A stretch of DNA of 30,244 nucleotides from Chitinophagales bacterium. GTDB taxonomy: Bacteria; Bacteroidota; Bacteroidia; Chitinophagales; UBA10324. Under the pieces are notes generated by a model. The model ran no database searches. It was not told where the DNA came from and was given only the letters and a program-made list of their open reading frames with translations. The first letter of the stretch is position 1, and every line of letters begins with the position of its first letter. Position numbers and translations under genes: made by a program. Shown here piece after piece: positions 1 through 7,871 of the stretch. Where the stretch lies: the NCBI GenBank assembly GCA_013695775.1, contig JACCZV010000242.1:1-30244 (forward strand), in the 5' to 3' direction.

Positions 1-289
1 TTACGAAGGCAAATGCACCTTGGATTTCAAAAAAGAAAATTATTACTCTTTTTATTTCATTAACATTCTTTAATGGTAATAAATCGACGGCATACTTTGC
101 TGGAAAGCATGAGGAAATTGTGTTTAAATATTTATTGAAAAAGAATTCATGAATGGTTATGAATTACCGTGAACTATGAATTGCTATATACTTTAATAAT
201 AGCTTCCCGCATAGGCGATCCTTTTTCTGAACAGATTACTTCCATAAGATCAGCAATCTGAGTAGGTGTTACTCAACTATCAAAATTGG
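1..289. other. Left-edge region with only weak coding remnants
   Basis: No intact gene is visible. On the plus strand the frame beginning at base 3 stays open for 50 codons to a stop at 150-152 and could be the tail of a gene that starts outside the window, but the stretch is AT-rich and all three frames are open for a while. On the minus strand 174-272 holds a short protein-like remnant (listed separately). No promoter box or terminator could be recognised with confidence. Confidence 0.4.
174..272 (-). pseudogene. Short C-terminal gene remnant, family not recognised
   Basis: Reading the minus strand, about 32 codons stay open and end in TAG at 174-176. The translation (ending MREAIIKVYSNS) has the balanced composition of a real protein C-terminus, with an in-frame TGA immediately upstream, so nothing longer can be made of it. 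It resembles the tail of a Rossmann-type oxidoreductase only loosely and I do not name a family. It overlaps the longest possible 5' end of the next plus-strand reading frame, which argues that the latter really starts further downstream. Confidence 0.25.
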
Positions 290-1138
290 ATGCAGGCATG
301 CTCTTCCGGTTTTCAGGCGTATCTATTGTGCTTGGAATCTACGCTTAACAAGAAAATAAAAGGCTATTCTACTTTAGCCGGGTCCCTCCTCGCAATGGCC
401 AATGTTGCGGATGGCCAGATTGTTTATACTGATTTAGCGGATGTAACTGTTAGCGGCGACGGAGCAAGCTATGATTTAGACTTGAACAACGATGGTACAG
501 TAGATTACAGAATTAACATTACCTCCAATGGAGGTACCGGCGTGAAAATGTTAGCAGAAGCCTTAGGTAATAATGCAATAGCCGGAACTGCTGCAGCACC
601 CTATTTTTATCCTTATGTAATGGATTTAAATGATGTGATTGGGCCAGATCTTGAATGGAATGGCGGAGCAAATCAAACGATGGCTATTTCAGGTTATTAC
701 CCTGATCCTTACGGCAATTGGTTCGGCGAAATTGATAAATACCTTGGTTTAAGGTTAGATATGGGTAGCGACAACCATTACGGTTGGGCTCGCCTTGACG
801 TATCTGATGATGCAAAAACATTAACAGTAAAGGATTATGCCTATGAGAGCACAGCAGAAACTGAGATTATGGCGGGTGCTACAGGTGGTGTAGGAGTAAG
901 CCCATTAGTTGAAAGCGAAATGAACATTTTTACTATGGAACATCAAATCTATGTTCAGTTAAACAACAGTGAAAATGGATTAATATCAGTCTCAAATCTT
1001 GTAGGGCAGCAAGTTAAAGCAGCAGAAATCACGGGCACTACCGTCTCAATAGACATGAAAGAACAGCCCGCCGGAATATATCTGGTTTCTGTTAATCAGA
1101 ATAATGAACGTTTTACACAAAAAGTTACAATAAAGTAG
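290..1138 (+). CDS. Secreted protein with C-terminal type IX secretion (Por) sorting domain
   Basis: Secreted or cell-surface protein of unknown function. The last ~80 residues form a type A T9SS sorting domain (GQQVKAAEI, then PAGIYLVSV, then a basic end TQKVTIK), which in Bacteroidota directs export across the outer membrane and is cleaved off. The N-terminal part contains a Sec signal-like stretch (NKKIKGYSTLAGSLLAMA followed by a likely cleavage near ADGQ) and a calcium-loop-like DLNNDGTVDYRI segment. The start is uncertain: the frame is open from a GTG at 266, an ATG lies at 290, and a TTG at 332 would give the most normal signal peptide (MESTLNKKIKGY). I report the ATG. A very strong terminator follows 15 bases after the stop. 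The gene appears to be monocistronic. Confidence 0.8.
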   Translation: MQACSSGFQAYLLCLESTLNKKIKGYSTLAGSLLAMANVADGQIVYTDLADVTVSGDGASYDLDLNNDGTVDYRINITSNGGTGVKMLAEALGNNAIAGTAAAPYFYPYVMDLNDVIGPDLEWNGGANQTMAISGYYPDPYGNWFGEIDKYLGLRLDMGSDNHYGWARLDVSDDAKTLTVKDYAYESTAETEIMAGATGGVGVSPLVESEMNIFTMEHQIYVQLNNSENGLISVSNLVGQQVKAAEITGTTVSIDMKEQPAGIYLVSVNQNNERFTQKVTIK

Positions 1139-1153
1139 AGTTTTACAATAGTA

Positions 1154-1194
1154 AAAATGACCCGTCCTGCTTTCACAGGACGGGTCATTTTATT
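1154..1194 (+). terminator. Strong intrinsic terminator after the T9SS-sorted protein
   Basis: A perfect 16-bp inverted repeat (1154-1169 with 1176-1191, core GACCCGTCCTG) closes a 6-base loop, flanked by A-tract and T-rich sequence. It starts 15 bases downstream of the stop codon. The A/T flanks are symmetric, so it could also act on transcripts from the right. Confidence 0.9.
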
Positions 1195-1219
1195 TAGGTA
1201 ATGTACTGAAAAATAGTTG

Positions 1220-1314
1220 GTGATTTTGTAAGTCAAAATCACTTTATTAGCGTCATCAATCTGAAGAGGAAGCAGGCTCTGCTGGAGAGCAACCTGCCAG
1301 CAATAAGGTTGATG
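1220..1314. other. Hairpin-rich noncoding segment
   Basis: The gap between the terminator and the transposase remnant contains a perfect 9-bp hairpin (GTGATTTTG at 1220-1228 with CAAAATCAC at 1234-1242), then a nested structure: outer arms 1254-1262 and 1306-1314 (one G-U pair), middle arms GCAGG 1272-1276 and CCTGC 1293-1297, inner CTCT/AGAG. No supported gene overlaps it. It could be an old mobile-element end, a terminator cluster or a structured RNA; I cannot tell which. Confidence 0.35.
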
Positions 1315-1329
1315 CTTATACGATAGAAT

Positions 1330-1357
1330 AAAGCAGTCAGAAATGGCTGCTTTTTCC
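1330..1357 (+). terminator. Possible weak terminator hairpin
   Basis: AAAGCAG at 1330-1336 pairs with CTGCTTT at 1347-1353 around a 10-base loop and runs into TTCC. The stem is short and the loop long, so this is tentative. Confidence 0.3.
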
Positions 1358-1390
1358 ATTCATATCGGTAAGCTTCATGGCTGAAAAAAC

Positions 1391-2356
1391 TCATTTGTTA
1401 GACAAATACACATACCACTTTATAAAGTTAATGCGATGCTGAAGGGTTAATCCCCAATGCAAATCAAGATGATTTTTAAGATGACTGAAAAAGCCCTCAA
1501 TACCATTGGTTGTGGAGGGTATTTTAGGATTGGATAGATAATGAAACATATTAGGTAAAGCTCTTTTAATGGTAAAATAAGAACGCCTGAGCAGCTTATG
1601 GGTGTACCAATATCTGCCTGTGAGTGGATTATATGTTTTTTGCTGCAAATAATCTGTATGCTGCTGATACCAGATTTGTAATTGCTGTATCCAGTAAAGG
1701 CGATCATTTTCTGTTTTGATCTTCAATAGCAGCAAGACAAGTGTTCTCAGTTCAACCCCTGCTGTATGCTGTGGAAACCTTGTTAGCCATAGCAAGCACA
1801 TTCTTTGGATATGCACCAGGCAGCGCTGAACAATTACATCCGGAATGGATTTTGATGGCTTTAAGAATGCTTTTATGACCATCGGTGGTAATGCTTTCAA
1901 TCTGCACTCCAAGCTTAAGAAGATTATTGAGATCTTCTTTGATTTCTTCATAATGCTCGCCATCTGAAAAGCGAATCAGCTGTGTATATCCATCATCATC
2001 ATCCTGATAGCTGATCATACAGAACTGCCGGAAGTAGGTGGCATCTACACGTAAATGAACCCCGCTTCGCTTCAAAACTTTTACCGTTGGAAATTGTTCT
2101 AAAAAGGTATAGAAAGTACGCTGAAGAGTATCAATCGATAAACCACTATCACGGCTCAGCGTTTTATAAATCTGCCGCTCCACAATCCATTTTCTAAACC
2201 AGACAAATCGGTTTTCAAGACGCTGAACAGTATTATTACGTGTAAAATAAATACCACAGTTCTTGCATTTGAATCGTTGTTTTTCTCCCTGCTTTCCCCA
2301 GCCAATTACATCTAAACTGCCACAGGCCCAGCACCGCTTTTTTTAATTGTTTTCAT
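1391..2356 (-). pseudogene. Broken IS256/IS1249-like transposase with N-terminal zinc ribbon
   Basis: DDE transposase remnant split over three frames. From an ATG at 2356 the reading begins MKTIKK and must shift at a run of seven A (2338-2344) to enter the zinc ribbon CWAC...CKNC. That frame carries the first catalytic Asp (HLRVDATYF) and second (ITTDGHKSIL), then is lost at a run of four A near 1851-1854, where the next frame continues PDVIVQRCLVHIQRM and ends with the third catalytic region TNGIEGFFSHLK and a WYVYLSNK end. The H-x-GL-x-L-x-x-RI-x-x-x-x-W tail is characteristic of IS1249-type IS256 members. Each shift is repaired by one base. Element ends are not certain: GCTGAAA occurs near 1380 on the plus strand and, inverted, near 2395, with weak further match. 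Either a dead copy or homopolymer errors in the assembly. Confidence 0.8.
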
Positions 2357-2369
2357 AAACAAAAAAAGT

Positions 2370-2391
2370 TTAGTGAAACCACTTTCACTAA
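2370..2391. repeat. Perfect 9-bp hairpin upstream of the transposase
   Basis: TTAGTGAAA at 2370-2378 is inverted as TTTCACTAA at 2383-2391 with loop CCAC. It lies just before the transposase start and probably belongs to the insertion-sequence end. A second small inverted repeat (CCTTAT/ATAAGG, 2404-2418) follows. Confidence 0.45.
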
Positions 2392-2558
2392 CTTTCAGCA
2401 AACCCTTATCCAATAAGGATTACAGAGGATCCTACCAACTATCTTTCAGTAATATGCCATAATTGATGATCTATTATAATATCGTCCCGATCTTACAGAA
2501 ATAATATCCAGATAGTGCTGCTGCAAGTGCTGTAAGTACATTAGGAGAGGAATATCGT

Positions 2559-3323
2559 TCAGCAGTATACTTTCAATCCATCAAATGCCAGCGAAATATT
2601 TGGTGGAAGAGACTTTGAAACCATCTTATGCAGCCCAAGCTGGTGGCTGATGTGAGTGAAATATGATTCTTCCGCACCAATCTCTTTCGCCAGGGTAACT
2701 GCCTCTTCTAGGCTGAAGTGCGAGATGTGTTTCTCTTTTCTGAGAGCATTTAGAACCAGCCAACGCGAACCCCTTATCTTTTCTTTTTCTACCTCAGAAA
2801 TATGTTTTGCATCGGTAATGTATGTGAAGTCATGAAACCTGAAACCAAGCACCGGCAACTTATGATGAAAGACCTCTATAGGGATAAAAGAAATATCACC
2901 AATTGTGAACAGCTCACGCTCTATGGTATGAAGTCTGAATTTAGGAATGCCCGGATATGTATTGTTAAGATCAAAGGCGTAAAAATATTCGCTGCGTATA
3001 ACCTGCTGAACATCTTCTGTTGCAAAAACATCCATGGGCTTATCTAAAAAATAATTGAATGCTCTAATATCATCAAGCCCGGCAATATGGTCTTTATGTG
3101 AATGGGTGAAGAGAATGGCATCAACTCGTTTTACCTTTTCACGCAGCATCTGCTGTCGAAAATCAGGGCCTGAATCAATCACTACACATGTAGCATCCGA
3201 TTCAATCATAATGGAAGTGCGCAGCCGCTGATCTTTGCTGTCTTCCGATTTGCATATGGCGCATTCACAACCGATAACAGGAATGCCTTGCGAGGTTCCC
3301 GTGCCTAAAAATGTAATTTTCAA
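2559..3323 (-). CDS. PhnP-like metallo-beta-lactamase-fold hydrolase
   Basis: Zinc-dependent hydrolase of the metallo-beta-lactamase superfamily, closest by eye to the PhnP/cyclic-phosphodiesterase-like group; the substrate is not determined. Residues 1-12 give the usual first strand and GTGTSQG turn, C19, C21 and C24 look like the structural zinc site of PhnP-like proteins, and the metal motif HSHKDH is at residues 74-79, with later ligands in YITDAKH and FTHISHQLG. Length 254 aa fits the family. The start is TTG (3321-3323) whose TG overlaps the TGA stop of the upstream 90-residue gene, so the two are probably translationally coupled and share the promoter near 3640. A cytoplasmic housekeeping-type enzyme in Bacteroidota. 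Confidence 0.85.
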   Translation of the reverse strand: MKITFLGTGTSQGIPVIGCECAICKSEDSKDQRLRTSIMIESDATCVVIDSGPDFRQQMLREKVKRVDAILFTHSHKDHIAGLDDIRAFNYFLDKPMDVFATEDVQQVIRSEYFYAFDLNNTYPGIPKFRLHTIERELFTIGDISFIPIEVFHHKLPVLGFRFHDFTYITDAKHISEVEKEKIRGSRWLVLNALRKEKHISHFSLEEAVTLAKEIGAEESYFTHISHQLGLHKMVSKSLPPNISLAFDGLKVYC

Positions 3324-3592
3324 TTTTTTACGCGCGCTTCTTTTACCTGCTCTAAGAGCTGAATTGATTTTTCTGAAAGCTTTTGACTATCTATCTCCAC
3401 CTGTGAAAGAATATCAAGCAAACTGTTGATCCGTGATTCGGTATCGAAATATTTGTTTATCACTACCACTTTCTTGTCTTCTAATATGCAATAACCAGAT
3501 TTGAAGCTGCCTTTCTCATACCGTATAATTAAATCGGCTTCGCGATAAAGTTGTTCGAGCTTCTGTAATGAGGCAGGGGTGTATCTGAACAT
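3320..3592 (-). CDS. Small hypothetical protein coupled to the metallohydrolase
   Basis: A 90-residue soluble protein that I do not recognise as a named family. It has a mixed alpha/beta first half (about residues 1-50, with KKVVVINKYFD) and a charged, probably helical second half rich in Lys and Glu. There is no signal peptide or membrane segment. Its stop TGA overlaps the TTG start of the following metallo-beta-lactamase-fold gene, so both proteins are made from one mRNA. It is divergently oriented from the outer-membrane protein gene at 3686, with about 90 bases between the starts that carry promoter-like boxes for both directions. Confidence 0.75.
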   Translation of the reverse strand: MFRYTPASLQKLEQLYREADLIIRYEKGSFKSGYCILEDKKVVVINKYFDTESRINSLLDILSQVEIDSQKLSEKSIQLLEQVKEARVKN

Positions 3593-3623
3593 TGCTTTAT
3601 TAATTGAAATTCCTTTAGGTTTG
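3592..3623 (+). promoter_or_regulatory. Candidate promoter for the outer-membrane protein gene
   Basis: TTGC at 3592-3595, 20 bases, then TAGGTTTG at 3616-3623, matching the Bacteroidota -7 consensus TAnnTTTG exactly. It points toward the gene starting at 3686. The assignment is by pattern only. Confidence 0.5.
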
Positions 3624-3639
3624 CCTGTAACAATGCTTA

Positions 3640-3647
3640 CAAAGATA
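3640..3647 (-). promoter_or_regulatory. Candidate -7 box for the small protein/metallohydrolase pair
   Basis: On the minus strand TATCTTTG fits TAnnTTTG exactly and lies about 50 bases before the ATG at 3592. No good TTG box is present at the usual distance upstream, so only the -7 part is supported. Confidence 0.45.
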
Positions 3648-3685
3648 TAGGATTGCCTTTAGTTTCTATAAGTACAATATTGACA

Positions 3686-4309
3686 ATGAATACAGGACGG
3701 CTTAGGAATTTTTTGATTCTCATTTGTCTCGTCTTATTTTGGAACGTTACATGGGCTCAAGTAAATTCAATTACGGAGCTTCGCTTCAGAGCTGGAATCG
3801 TTTTGGGGTTAAATGCAACGCAGGTGGATGGTGATGATTATGCCGGTTACCATAAGCTTGGCTTAAATGGGGGCTTTACTGCTCAACTTCCTGTCTCAAA
3901 AAAATTTTTCTTTTCTACAGAAATCTTATACTCCCAAAAGGGAGCAAAGAGCCGCACCTTTCAGGGGGTTCCGCTTGCATACCGGACTAAATTAAATTAT
4001 GCAGAGATTCCATTGCTATTCAATTTCCAGGAGAAACATGCAGTAAACTTCGGGCTCGGTGTTAGCTACGGTCGGCTGATAAAAGTTCGTGAATATATTG
4101 ATGGCATTGAGCAGGATCCATTTGAAGACTTTAGAAGAAATGATATTGCAGGAGTGGCCAATGGAAATTATCTGATATCAGATCATCTGCAACTAAACCT
4201 CCGTTTCGCTTATTCATTAATCCCGATAGGATATAGCCCAACAAGTAATTTTAACAGCCGTGCGATGTTTAATAACATACTAAGCTTCCGGCTGGCATAT
4301 GTTTTATAA
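3686..4309 (+). CDS. PorT-family outer-membrane beta-barrel protein
   Basis: Predicted small outer-membrane beta-barrel of the PorT/OmpA-like porin group common in Bacteroidota; no specific function can be given. The chosen ATG at 3686 gives a standard signal peptide (MNTGRLRNFLILICLVLFW, cleavage after WAQ). The frame is open from 3653, but that adds eleven residues before the signal peptide. The mature part begins with a glycine-rich strand (FRAGIVLGLNAT) and shows alternating hydrophobic/polar strands, a KKFFFSTEILYSQKGAK segment typical of the family, and ends in an aromatic/aliphatic strand (NILSFRLAYVL) as outer-membrane barrels do. About 207 residues, within family range. A candidate promoter sits at 3592-3623. 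Its stop overlaps the end of a ridA-like remnant on the other strand. Confidence 0.8.
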   Translation: MNTGRLRNFLILICLVLFWNVTWAQVNSITELRFRAGIVLGLNATQVDGDDYAGYHKLGLNGGFTAQLPVSKKFFFSTEILYSQKGAKSRTFQGVPLAYRTKLNYAEIPLLFNFQEKHAVNFGLGVSYGRLIKVREYIDGIEQDPFEDFRRNDIAGVANGNYLISDHLQLNLRFAYSLIPIGYSPTSNFNSRAMFNNILSFRLAYVL

Positions 4310-4363
4310 TGGATTTGATCCTGTCGCCGTAATTTCAAGCTCCACCATTAAATCTTTTGATGA
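4304..4363 (-). pseudogene. Possible RidA C-terminal remnant
   Basis: Twenty minus-strand codons ending at TAA 4304-4306 read SSKDLMVELEITATGSNPL, resembling the KDALVEIEvTA end of RidA/YjgF-family enamine deaminases. Upstream the similarity is lost where the NYN-domain gene begins on the plus strand. The match is short, so this is a suggestion that a ridA gene was truncated here. Confidence 0.3.
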
Positions 4364-5122
4364 ATGAATGAAGTCAACGTTACCCGAATGGCATTGCTGG
4401 TAGATGGTGACAATGCTCAGCCCAGACTAATAGAATTAATTTTGTCAGAGGCCTCAAAGTTTGGTAAGGTTACAATAAGAAGAGTCTATGGCGACTGGAC
4501 TCAGCAGGGAATGAATGGTTGGAAAATCGTGCTGAATGAAAATGCCATAAACCCGATTCAGAAATTCTCATATACCACAGGTAAAAATTCAACCGACAGC
4601 GCGCTGATCATCGACGCCATGGACATTTTACATAGCAAGCTGGTAGACGGATTTTGCATCGTTTCCAGCGACAGTGATTACACAGGCCTGGCGAAACGGT
4701 TGCGGGAGGAGGGAGTTTTTGTACTGGGCATTGGTGAGCAAAAAACTCCTAAGGCCTTTGTTCATTCATGCGACAATTTCACCTTCTGTGAGACGCTGCT
4801 TATAGAAGAAGCGTCGGAGAAGGTGCCTGCAAACAGACAGAAGATCAAGTACGCAACGCTTAACAAGTCTTCACCAATACACGATCTTGCCATTTTGAAT
4901 AAAGCATTCAACATGGTAGTAGGCGACAATGAAACAGCGTACCTCTCAGAGATCGGGCTCGGATTGCGGAAATTAGATCCGAGCTTCGATCACCGAACCT
5001 ATGGTTTTAAATCCTTGGCGGAATTGTTTCGTTCGCTCAAAAACGAATTCGAGGTGCTTACCAATGATGTGAATGGCATGAAAGTATATATGGTAAAAAA
5101 AAGTGATCAAGGGGTGAATTAA
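4364..5122 (+). CDS. NYN-domain protein with C-terminal OST-HTH/LOTUS domain, putative RNase
   Basis: Predicted PIN-like endoribonuclease of the LabA/NYN group fused to an RNA-binding LOTUS (OST-HTH) domain. Acidic residues expected at the metal site are all visible: D14 and D16 in LLVDGDNA, D78 and D84 in NSTDSALIIDAMD, D103 and D105 in VSSDSDY. Residues ~10-145 form the NYN fold; residues ~165-248 form the LOTUS domain (winged helix with LRKLDPSFDHRTYGFKSLAE). There is no signal peptide, so it is cytoplasmic. A second ATG lies at 4388, just before the conserved strand, so the first eight residues are optional. It converges with the PaaN gene 30 bases downstream. The domain pairing is known in bacteria; the RNA target is not. 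Confidence 0.85.
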   Translation: MNEVNVTRMALLVDGDNAQPRLIELILSEASKFGKVTIRRVYGDWTQQGMNGWKIVLNENAINPIQKFSYTTGKNSTDSALIIDAMDILHSKLVDGFCIVSSDSDYTGLAKRLREEGVFVLGIGEQKTPKAFVHSCDNFTFCETLLIEEASEKVPANRQKIKYATLNKSSPIHDLAILNKAFNMVVGDNETAYLSEIGLGLRKLDPSFDHRTYGFKSLAELFRSLKNEFEVLTNDVNGMKVYMVKKSDQGVN

Positions 5123-5152
5123 TAGTTCTTTTTGCAGACACCTCAGAATATT

Positions 5153-6805
5153 CTAAATCATCCTGCGGTTCCCCACCCATACAAATCGCTTAATCACAAA
5201 TTCAGGATTGGTTAAAGATGCGTTGCCCGCACTGTTGCCTCCAGTAACATGAAAATCTGAGAATGCGGCATGCTGGTTCACCCATATGGGCCCAGTGAGG
5301 TTGAAGGTTACCGGTGTAAATACTTCATTCATCTCCTCACTAATTTTACGCATCATATTTTCATCTGTTGTGTATGCAGCGCAGGTAATAGCTCCATGTT
5401 CGGAGGCAAGTTCCTTTGCAAGCTTAATGGATTCGTCGGTATCACGGGTTCTTATTGCAATGGCAATTGGGCCGAACAGCTCACTTTCGAAAATGTGATT
5501 TTCAGATGCCTCCGCCTCCATGAGAACTGGTGATACGGTTCTTGAGTTTGCAAATTCTTCATTTCTTACTGCAGATGAAGACAGCAATAATCTTCCACCC
5601 AAAGCCTCAGCATTTTCTATTCTCGCCAAAGTGATTTCATTCTGCACTGCACCCAATACGCCGGCTCCCATCTTGGGATTATTCACCAGCAAATTCAACT
5701 GATCTTTCATTCTTCCTACCACCTCATCAAAAGCAATCGTTTGATCACCTTCAATTACCTTATCAGGAATAAAGAAGTTCTGCGGCGCCGTACACATCTG
5801 GCCACTATAAAGAGAAACAGAAAATGCGAGGTTTTGAAGCACAGGATCCAGGTTAGCAACCGAGTCAATGATTACAGAATTTACACCTGCCTTTTCAGTG
5901 AATGAAATTTTGCCTGGTAATGATTCAATATAATTTCCGAAGTCAGTGCTTCCAGTGTAATCAATCAGCTTCACGTCAGGATGCAAAACAAGTTCTTTGG
6001 TATTTTGATGTGAGGTGGTATCAGCAGCCAATTGCACAGTGCACGGGTCATAACCACTTTCCATGAATGTTTGCTGAATGGCCGCCACACAAATGGCGAT
6101 AGGCAAGATTGATTTCGGATGTGGTTTCACAATAGCAGCATTGCCTGAAACTAAATTTGCAAACAACCCTGGCAAACTATTCCATACGGGGAACGTAGAG
6201 CAACCAACAACAACTCCGATGCCTCTCGGCTGCGGACGAAATTCTTTTTCAAGCTTCACTGAAAATTTACCCGTTGGCTTTTCCCAAAGTACTTTTTCAG
6301 GAAAACGTGTCTGTTCGTAATAACCAAGTGCTATTGTTTCCAATGCACGATCTGCTGCGTGTGGACCCGAAGCCTGAAACGACATGATCCATGATTGTCC
6401 TGTGGTATGCTGAGTTGCCAGAGCAATTTCGAAGAAATGTTCTTTGATTTTATCCAGCGATTCTATCAAAAGACCGGTTCGTTCAGCGGGAGTGGTCTTC
6501 CGCCATGAATAAAAAGCTGTTCCTGCCCTTTCAATTACATCATCCGTTTTATAAATAGGGTACCGAACATCAAGCGGCTCTTGAGTGTAAGGCGATACTT
6601 CTTCGCCGGCCCAGCCCAAAGGAGCCCCCTGTGCAGGTAATTCAAATTTGTTACTCAGATAATTGTTATAACCTCCGGAAGCTTTTGCCAAAGAATCCTC
6701 AGGATAAGCTTTAGGAAGCTCAGCATATGCCGCATAATATCCACGATCATGAATTGCCCTAATCGCATTATCAACTAATAATTTATGTTTTTCGAAGAGT
6801 GACAT
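5153..6805 (-). CDS. paaN: PaaN-type aldehyde dehydrogenase (phenylacetate degradation family)
   Basis: NAD(P)-dependent aldehyde dehydrogenase superfamily member of the PaaN group, named for proposed oxidation of the ring-opened semialdehyde in phenylacetyl-CoA breakdown. Over 550 residues (the usual PaaN length) the ALDH landmarks are visible: N209 in FPVWNSLPG, K227 in AIVKPHP, the DYTGSTDFG loop at 282-290, E304 in SFTEKAGVNS and the catalytic nucleophile C338 in SGQMCTAPQN. The ~80-residue N-terminal extension before the ALDH core is characteristic of PaaN. It stands alone here: no paaABCDE, paaK or paaF neighbours lie within the window, so participation in phenylacetate degradation depends on genes elsewhere. 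Cytoplasmic. The start ATG at 6805 is clear. Confidence 0.85.
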   Translation of the reverse strand: MSLFEKHKLLVDNAIRAIHDRGYYAAYAELPKAYPEDSLAKASGGYNNYLSNKFELPAQGAPLGWAGEEVSPYTQEPLDVRYPIYKTDDVIERAGTAFYSWRKTTPAERTGLLIESLDKIKEHFFEIALATQHTTGQSWIMSFQASGPHAADRALETIALGYYEQTRFPEKVLWEKPTGKFSVKLEKEFRPQPRGIGVVVGCSTFPVWNSLPGLFANLVSGNAAIVKPHPKSILPIAICVAAIQQTFMESGYDPCTVQLAADTTSHQNTKELVLHPDVKLIDYTGSTDFGNYIESLPGKISFTEKAGVNSVIIDSVANLDPVLQNLAFSVSLYSGQMCTAPQNFFIPDKVIEGDQTIAFDEVVGRMKDQLNLLVNNPKMGAGVLGAVQNEITLARIENAEALGGRLLLSSSAVRNEEFANSRTVSPVLMEAEASENHIFESELFGPIAIAIRTRDTDESIKLAKELASEHGAITCAAYTTDENMMRKISEEMNEVFTPVTFNLTGPIWVNQHAAFSDFHVTGGNSAGNASLTNPEFVIKRFVWVGNRRMI

Positions 6806-7133
6806 TTTCCAAAAGATAGGTTAAATAATTGGGCCTAAAAATACCTCATGAGTAGCGGATGCAAAAATTTAAGTGTCGATGCTTGATTAATATGAGTCGG
6901 GATGTTAATCCTGACGGTTAAACTATTTGAACCATGGGTAAAATAATAGTCATTATTTTCCCTTTATTAGGGAAACAAACCAATCTTCTATCAGCAGGTC
7001 CAGATGGCCGAAAATCCAGGATATGACGAATAAGATATTTAGATTTCGACAACGTTGTTGGTTTCATCTCTAATGGTTTGTCTATAAGAAACAATATTTA
7101 TTTAGAGTTAATTTTCCTCTTAATAAAAATCTT
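6806..7133. other. Noncoding gap between paaN and the secreted protein
   Basis: This AT-rich stretch between divergent genes should hold both promoters, but I see no exact TTG/TAnnTTTG pair. It contains one small perfect inverted repeat (TTTCCCT 6957-6963, AGGGAAA 6969-6975) without a following T-tract. A 30-codon plus-strand frame from the ATG at 6934 has nothing to support it. Confidence 0.5.
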
Positions 7134-7766
7134 ATGAAATACCCTGTGCTCATAATTGGGCTTTTACTATTAAATCACATAAAAATCCTGAAAGCCCAGC
7201 ATCCGGATATTGAATTTATGACCGGTAAAGAATATGCCAGCTATTGTATTCAGAATCTGAAGCAGGGGGCGCTTGTCGTGCGATTAAATTTTAAGACAAA
7301 AGCCCTCAATGCACTTCAACAAATGGGAAACACAATCAAGGCAGATCGTCTTCGACTGGCTCAACGGGAAGAAAACCTGGCAATCATGAGAGCCTTTAAA
7401 GAAGGTTTTCATTTCTGCCCAGTTTACTTTATTCGGCTGGATTCTGCAGTTGCTTTGCAAAAAGGACAACAGGGAAATTATTTCCTTGATAATAATTTGA
7501 TAGTGGATACCACCATAAGGATGAAGGAAAAATTTTTTCTTTTTGCCGAATATGGAATGTTGGAGACATCATTGTCTGCCGATAAAACACAACCCGGACA
7601 AGAAACTGTCCGGCGGGGATTGATGGCAGATGCCCTCATTATAAGGGACAAAAATCTGGAGTTACTACCCAGGCCTTTCCCCTTCTACATTCATTTTGGT
7701 GATTGGAAAGAGCGGGTGAGAAAGTTGGAAAAAAGGTTGCAACGGTTTTATCTGGGAAACAAATGA
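7134..7766 (+). CDS. Predicted secreted protein, function unknown
   Basis: A 210-residue protein with a Sec signal peptide (MKYPVLIIGLLLLNHIKIL, cleavage after KAQ). I do not recognise the family. The mature part has a helix rich in Lys/Arg (about residues 55-85, LQQMGNTIKADRLRLAQRE), then a strand-rich section (FHFCPVYFIRLDSA, KEKFFLFAEYGM) and a basic C-terminus (KLEKRLQRFYLGNK). The absence of a sorting domain or lipobox suggests a periplasmic location. It is 105 bases upstream of the symporter gene in the same direction; co-transcription is possible but there is no overlap or shared motif to prove it. Confidence 0.75.
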   Translation: MKYPVLIIGLLLLNHIKILKAQHPDIEFMTGKEYASYCIQNLKQGALVVRLNFKTKALNALQQMGNTIKADRLRLAQREENLAIMRAFKEGFHFCPVYFIRLDSAVALQKGQQGNYFLDNNLIVDTTIRMKEKFFLFAEYGMLETSLSADKTQPGQETVRRGLMADALIIRDKNLELLPRPFPFYIHFGDWKERVRKLEKRLQRFYLGNK

Positions 7767-7871
7767 AAAAGTTTGCGCAAGTTGCCTTATTGTATTAAGA
7801 ATAATCTGATTGGCCAATGGCTCCCTCTGTTATAATAAATAGCGTTAGCTTCCGCACTTACATATTTCTTT

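Noticed and set aside
6934..7026. 30-codon plus-strand frame starting MGKIIVIIFP
   Set aside because: No promoter, no neighbour coupling, no protein-like continuation; probably chance in AT-rich DNA.
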